This document shows positions 14,476 through 17,305 of a DNA stretch of 17,305 nucleotides, piece after piece. Position numbers and translations under genes: made by a program. The notes below the pieces were generated by a model. The model was not told where the DNA came from. It did no database searches and saw only the letters and a list, made by a program, of their open reading frames with translations. The stretch lies in assembly GCA_964565715.1 (NCBI GenBank), contig CAZMGG010000120.1, forward strand, positions 1 through 17,305, in the 5' to 3' direction. The DNA comes from CAZMGG01 sp964565715 (GTDB lineage Bacteria > Planctomycetota > UBA1135 > UBA2386). The number at the start of each line of letters is the position of its first letter. Position 1 is the stretch's first letter.

Positions 14476-16128
14476 ATGCGCGCCCGACCCACCTCGTCCA
14501 GCCGCCGTGCCACCGCGGCGGTGACCACCGTCCTCACCGCCGTGACCCTCTGCGCCGCGCCCCTGCCGGCCCAGCAGGAGGCGCCGCGCACGACGCCCGA
14601 GCGCACCGACTTCGCCCACACCTCCACCCTCGCCGAGGTCCAGGCCTTCGTGCAGGCGCTGGCCGGCCTGCCCCACGGCGACCGCCTCACCGTCACCACC
14701 TTCGGCCCCACCCACGAGGGCCGCACGCTGCCGATCGTGCGCTGCGCCCTGCCGGACGCCGCCAACCCCGCGCGCCTGCGCGCCCTCGTGATCGGCAACA
14801 TCCACGCCGGCGAGGTCGAGGGCAAGGAAGCCATCCAGGTGCTGCTGCGCGAGATCGCCCAGGGCGAGCACCGGGACCTGCTGGCGAAGGTCGAGGTGAC
14901 CTTCCTGCCGGTCTACAACGGCGACGGCAACGAGCGCATCGACCGGAAGAACCGTCCCGAACAGAACGGCCCCGATGGCGTCGGCCAGCGGCCCAACGCC
15001 CAGGGCTTCGACCTCAACCGCGACTTCGTGAAGGCCGAGTCGCCGGAGTGCCGGGCGCTCCTGCAGGTGTTCCGCGACCTCGACCCGCACCTGTTCATGG
15101 ACCTGCACACGACCAACGGGTCGTTGCACGGCTACCACTTGACCTATGCGCCATGCCTGTCGCCCAACATGGACCCGGCGCTGGCGGAGCTGTCGGCGGA
15201 ACTGCTGCGCTCGGTGCGCGCCGGACTCGCCGCGGCGCAGCCGGCGTGGCGCGTGTTCGACTACGGCAACTTCGAGACCCGCGACTGGGAGGGCTCGGGC
15301 GCGCCGGACTCCAAGGGCCAGAAGGGCTGGTGGACCTACGACCACCGCGCCCGCTACGGCATCAACTACTTCGGCCTGCGCAACCGCATCGGCGTGCTGA
15401 GCGAGGCGTATTCCTACTGCGACTTCCAAACCCGCATCGCGGCGACGCGGGCGTTCGTGCTGGCCACGCTGGGCTGGCTGGCGGCGCACGATGGCGCCGT
15501 GCTGGCAGCGTGTGCCCGGGCCGACGAACGTTGCGTGCAGGGCAACGACGTGGCGCTCGGCTTCGCCACCACGTTCGCCCCGCCGGTCGAGGAGGAGGTG
15601 CTGGTGGGCGGCGCCGATCGGCTGGCGCTGCCCAATGGTCTCGGCACGCGCCTGCAGGCGCAGGCGGAGTTCCGGCAGGAGCGCATGCCGGTGGTGCGCG
15701 GCTTCCGCGCCAGGGAGAGCCTGGCGCTGCCGGCGGCCTGGGCCCTGCCGGCGCCGCCGCCCGCGGTGGTCGAGCTGCTGGCCGCCCACGGCGTGCGCAC
15801 GACCGTGCTGGCGGAGGCCCGCGAGGTCCCGGCGGCGGCGTTCGCCGTCAGCGGCAAGCGCAAGCCGAAGCGGCCCTTCCAGGGCCATCAGGAACTCGAG
15901 CTGAAGGGCCAATGGCAGCCCGCGGCCCCCCGCGCCCTGCCGGCGGGCACCCTGCTGATCGACGCCCGCCAGCCGCTCGCCCGCCTCGCCGCGCAGCTGC
16001 TCGAGCCGCAGAGCGAGGACTCGCTGTCGACCTGGAACTTCCTCGAGCAGCAGACCGGGGATCTGTATCCGGTGCTGCGCCTCGACGCCGACGCCGCCGC
16101 CGCCGCCGCGACAGCGGCGCGGCGCTAG
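14476..16128 (+). CDS. Exported M14 family zinc carboxypeptidase
   Basis: The product is 550 aa. Start ATG 14476 gives a twin-Arg-containing N-terminus and hydrophobic core ending CAAPLPA|QQE. M14 metallopeptidases remove C-terminal residues from peptides, or amidated cell-wall peptides, using one Zn2+. Seen: zinc motif NIHAGEVEGKEA with His110 and Glu113, third ligand His211 in FMDLHTTNG, substrate-binding Asn181-Arg182 in GFDLNRDFVK, and catalytic Glu310 in VLSEAYSYCDF. All key residues are present, so it should be active. After about residue 345 a ~200-residue extension of unknown role follows, ending in an alanine tract encoded by GCC repeats (16093-16107). It lies 51 bp after paralogue C. 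Together with the S41 protease it suggests stepwise trimming of exported proteins or peptides. A bacterial endo-acting D,L-peptidase role is an alternative. Confidence 0.93.
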   Translation: MRARPTSSSRRATAAVTTVLTAVTLCAAPLPAQQEAPRTTPERTDFAHTSTLAEVQAFVQALAGLPHGDRLTVTTFGPTHEGRTLPIVRCALPDAANPARLRALVIGNIHAGEVEGKEAIQVLLREIAQGEHRDLLAKVEVTFLPVYNGDGNERIDRKNRPEQNGPDGVGQRPNAQGFDLNRDFVKAESPECRALLQVFRDLDPHLFMDLHTTNGSLHGYHLTYAPCLSPNMDPALAELSAELLRSVRAGLAAAQPAWRVFDYGNFETRDWEGSGAPDSKGQKGWWTYDHRARYGINYFGLRNRIGVLSEAYSYCDFQTRIAATRAFVLATLGWLAAHDGAVLAACARADERCVQGNDVALGFATTFAPPVEEEVLVGGADRLALPNGLGTRLQAQAEFRQERMPVVRGFRARESLALPAAWALPAPPPAVVELLAAHGVRTTVLAEAREVPAAAFAVSGKRKPKRPFQGHQELELKGQWQPAAPRALPAGTLLIDARQPLARLAAQLLEPQSEDSLSTWNFLEQQTGDLYPVLRLDADAAAAAATAARR

Positions 16129-16131
16129 CGT

Positions 16132-16163
16132 CACCCTCGGCCGAGCCTGCTCGGCCAAGGGTG
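16132..16163 (+). terminator. Long hairpin after the carboxypeptidase gene (terminator or palindromic repeat)
   Basis: The arms CACCCT-c-GGCCGAGC (16132-16146) and GCTCGGCC-a-AGGGTG (16149-16163) pair over 14 bp with one internal C/A mismatch and a CT loop. The hairpin begins 4 nt after the stop codon. No T-run follows (TGCGTGCGTGCC), so it may be a rho-independent-like terminator of a GC-rich genome or a mobile palindromic element linked to the transposase downstream. Confidence 0.55.
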
Positions 16164-16389
16164 CGTGCGTGCCGCCCCTTCGCCCCCGACCCTGCGGCAG
16201 GCCCCCGCACGCCGTCCCCGCGGCCCCGCATCGCTCCCGCACCCCTGCGGCCCTGCCCCGGCCACCGCCCCAAGGTCCCGCCGAACCCATCCCGCACCGC
16301 CCGCGCCCCGGCAGACGTCCCCCCCCGCCCCCACTTGGCGCACCCACCAGCCGGAGCACGCGCAAGAACGCACATTCTGCACCTGCTGC
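16164..16389. other. C-rich non-coding spacer
   Basis: About 226 bp between the hairpin and the transposase promoter. The plus strand is strongly C-rich and poor in G and T (runs include C8 at 16319-16326). No convincing gene is seen: open frames here are proline/arginine-rich and lack any recognisable motif. No RNA gene was recognised. Confidence 0.6.
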
Positions 16390-16418
16390 TTGACCGGCGT
16401 GCCGCCGCTTCCTATATT
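16390..16418 (+). promoter_or_regulatory. Near-consensus sigma-70 promoter of the transposase gene
   Basis: TTGACC (16390-16395), a 17-nt spacer, then TATATT (16413-16418). The -10 ends 14 nt before ATG 16433, so transcription would begin about 8 nt upstream of the start codon and the mRNA would have almost no leader. No Shine-Dalgarno is present. This is the only AT-rich patch at this end of the window. Confidence 0.65.
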
Positions 16419-16432
16419 TCTGCTCAATCAAG

Positions 16433-17218
16433 ATGGCTTCCCAGGCAGGAACCTCCCGGAGCAGCAGGCCCCCGACCAAGGGTGCCGCCCGGAAGCGCAC
16501 GCCGCGCACCGCCCGGGGCACCCAGGGCACGCTGCCGTTCCGTAGGCAGCACGGCGGCGCGCGGCCCGGGGCCGGGCGGAAGCCGAAGCACGGCCGGGCG
16601 GGCGTGAGGCATCGCCAGCGCGCAGCGCTGGCGTCTCGATTCCCGGTGCATGTCACGCTCAAGCTGCGGCGGGGACTGCCGCCGATGCGACGGAAGGCGA
16701 CCTACGCCGCGCTGCGCGCGGCGTTCGCCGGCGGCTGCACCGGCGGTCGCACCCTCGCCGCCGGCGGCGCGTTCCGGTTGTGTCACTACGCGATCCTGAA
16801 CGAGCACCTGCACCTGATCGTCGAGGCCCGCGACCGGGCGGCGCTGTCCCGCGGCCTGCAGGGCCTCCTGATCCGCATCGCCCGCGCGCTCAACAAGCAC
16901 TGGAGCCGCAAGGGCAGCGTGTTCGCCGACCGGCACCACGACCGCATCCTGAAGACGCCGCGGGAGACGCGGAACGCGCTGCGCTACGTGCTGCAGAACG
17001 GCAAGAAGCACCAAGCCGAAGGCGGCGAGATTGCGGTCCCGCAGGCCATCGACACCTTCACCTCGGCGCCGTGGTTCGACGGCTTCCGCGAACCGCTTGC
17101 GGTTCGCGGTCTGGAGGTGATCGTCCGCCCGATCACCGAGTCACGTACGTGGCTGCTCTCCAGGGGCTGGCGCCGGCACGGCCTGCTGTCGGTGCACGAA
17201 CTGCCGGCGACGGCGTGA
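16433..17218 (+). CDS. RAYT-like Y1 (IS200/HUH) transposase
   Basis: The product is 261 aa. It nicks single-stranded DNA through a tyrosine and in the RAYT group is tied to palindromic repeats. Domain order: a basic disordered N-terminus (residues 1-45), the conserved GGARPGAGRKPKHG, HRQRAALASRFPVHVTLKL, then the HUH motif NEHLHLIVEA with His125 and His127, ALSRGLQGLLIRIARALNKH, GSVFADRHHDRIL, and ALRYVLQNGKKH with candidate catalytic Tyr185. The C-terminus TWLLSRGWRRHGLLSVHELP is typical of this group. All active-site residues are intact. The gene has its own strong promoter, holds two perfect palindromes in its coding sequence, and its stop opens a 35-bp tandem repeat array. No flanking inverted repeats or second transposon gene are seen, fitting a domesticated single-copy RAYT. 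Confidence 0.92.
   Translation: MASQAGTSRSSRPPTKGAARKRTPRTARGTQGTLPFRRQHGGARPGAGRKPKHGRAGVRHRQRAALASRFPVHVTLKLRRGLPPMRRKATYAALRAAFAGGCTGGRTLAAGGAFRLCHYAILNEHLHLIVEARDRAALSRGLQGLLIRIARALNKHWSRKGSVFADRHHDRILKTPRETRNALRYVLQNGKKHQAEGGEIAVPQAIDTFTSAPWFDGFREPLAVRGLEVIVRPITESRTWLLSRGWRRHGLLSVHELPATA
16613..16633. repeat. Perfect palindrome inside the transposase gene (5' part)
   Basis: CGCCAGCGC (16613-16621), loop GCA, GCGCTGGCG (16625-16633): a 9-bp perfect stem. It lies in the codons for HRQRAALASR. Confidence 0.75.
17086..17109. repeat. Perfect palindrome inside the transposase gene (3' part)
   Basis: CCGCGAACCG (17086-17095), loop CTTG, CGGTTCGCGG (17100-17109): a 10-bp perfect stem. It lies within codons for FREPLAVRG. 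It is the longest uninterrupted perfect stem I found in the window. Confidence 0.8.
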
Positions 17219-17305
17219 CCCGCGCGCGCCGCAACGGCGCGGCGACGGCATGACCCGCGCGCGCCGCAACGGCGCGGCGACGGCGTGACCCGCGCGCGCC
17301 GCAAC
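17216..17305 (+). repeat. Tandem array of 35-bp palindrome-bearing units
   Basis: Units start at 17216, 17251 and 17286 (the third is cut at 20 bp by the window end); units 1 and 2 differ only at their last base. Each holds CGCGCCG-CAA-CGGCGCG, a perfect 7-bp stem with a CAA loop (17225-17241 and 17260-17276). The first unit begins with the TGA stop of the transposase. The last 11 nt of the gene (17205-17215) equal the last 11 nt of a unit, so the array appears to grow from the 3' end of the gene. A 35-bp period is not a multiple of three, so the array is non-coding. No unique spacers separate the units, so it is not CRISPR. Confidence 0.9.

Noticed and set aside
16093..16107. Five GCC triplets at the end of the M14 gene as a functional microsatellite
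   Set aside because: It encodes an in-frame alanine tail that is unremarkable in a GC-rich genome, and length change would not alter the reading frame.
11854..16662. A 1602-codon open frame on the minus strand across paralogue C, the carboxypeptidase and the start of the transposase
   Set aside because: It is antisense to three genes with recognisable domains, its product is Arg/Gly/Ala/His-rich low complexity with no motif, and long antisense frames are expected at this GC content.
17216..17305. A CRISPR array at the right edge
   Set aside because: The 35-bp units are in direct tandem with no spacers and each is internally palindromic, and no cas gene is present.

Overview
The window is very GC-rich double-stranded bacterial DNA. 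Nothing in it identifies a species directly. Several features together suggest an uncultured Planctomycetota lineage. There are many secreted proteins with short signal peptides that end in (P)A|Q. Shine-Dalgarno sequences are scarce. One glycine-rich beta-helix-like secreted protein has an 'IPNSPALVGL' style C-terminus, and there is a HEAT-PDZ-S41 protease. This assignment is inference from remembered protein style; no search was run.

Left part (1-2294, minus strand): the N-terminus of an acyl-CoA carboxylase carboxyltransferase subunit (cut by the window edge) overlaps by ATGA with a methylmalonyl-CoA epimerase. The pair points to the propionyl-CoA/methylmalonyl-CoA route. Upstream lies a polytopic membrane protein gene whose reading frame is broken at a run of nine G (1928-1936).

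Middle (2440-6596): a divergent secreted protein of a paralogous family (paralogue A) is followed by three minus-strand genes: an orphan antitoxin-like protein, a secreted glycine-rich protein flanked by near-identical 17-bp direct repeats, and a DJ-1/PfpI family protein with a good ribosome binding site.

Right-middle (6700-16128, plus strand): four closely spaced genes for exported proteins. In order they are paralogue B, a HEAT-repeat/PDZ/S41 serine protease, paralogue C and an M14 zinc carboxypeptidase. Spacers are 51-103 bp. I read this as a periplasmic or surface protein-processing cassette, with B and C as structural or binding partners of unknown function on either side of the protease. 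It is the best candidate in the window for an undescribed system.

Right end (16129-17305): a long hairpin follows the carboxypeptidase, then a C-rich spacer, then a near-consensus sigma-70 promoter directly before a RAYT/Y1-type HUH transposase gene. Two perfect palindromes lie inside that gene. Its stop codon opens a tandem array of 35-bp units, each carrying a perfect 7-bp stem palindrome, which runs off the window. This resembles a RAYT with its own palindromic repeats.

No tRNA, rRNA or CRISPR array was recognised.
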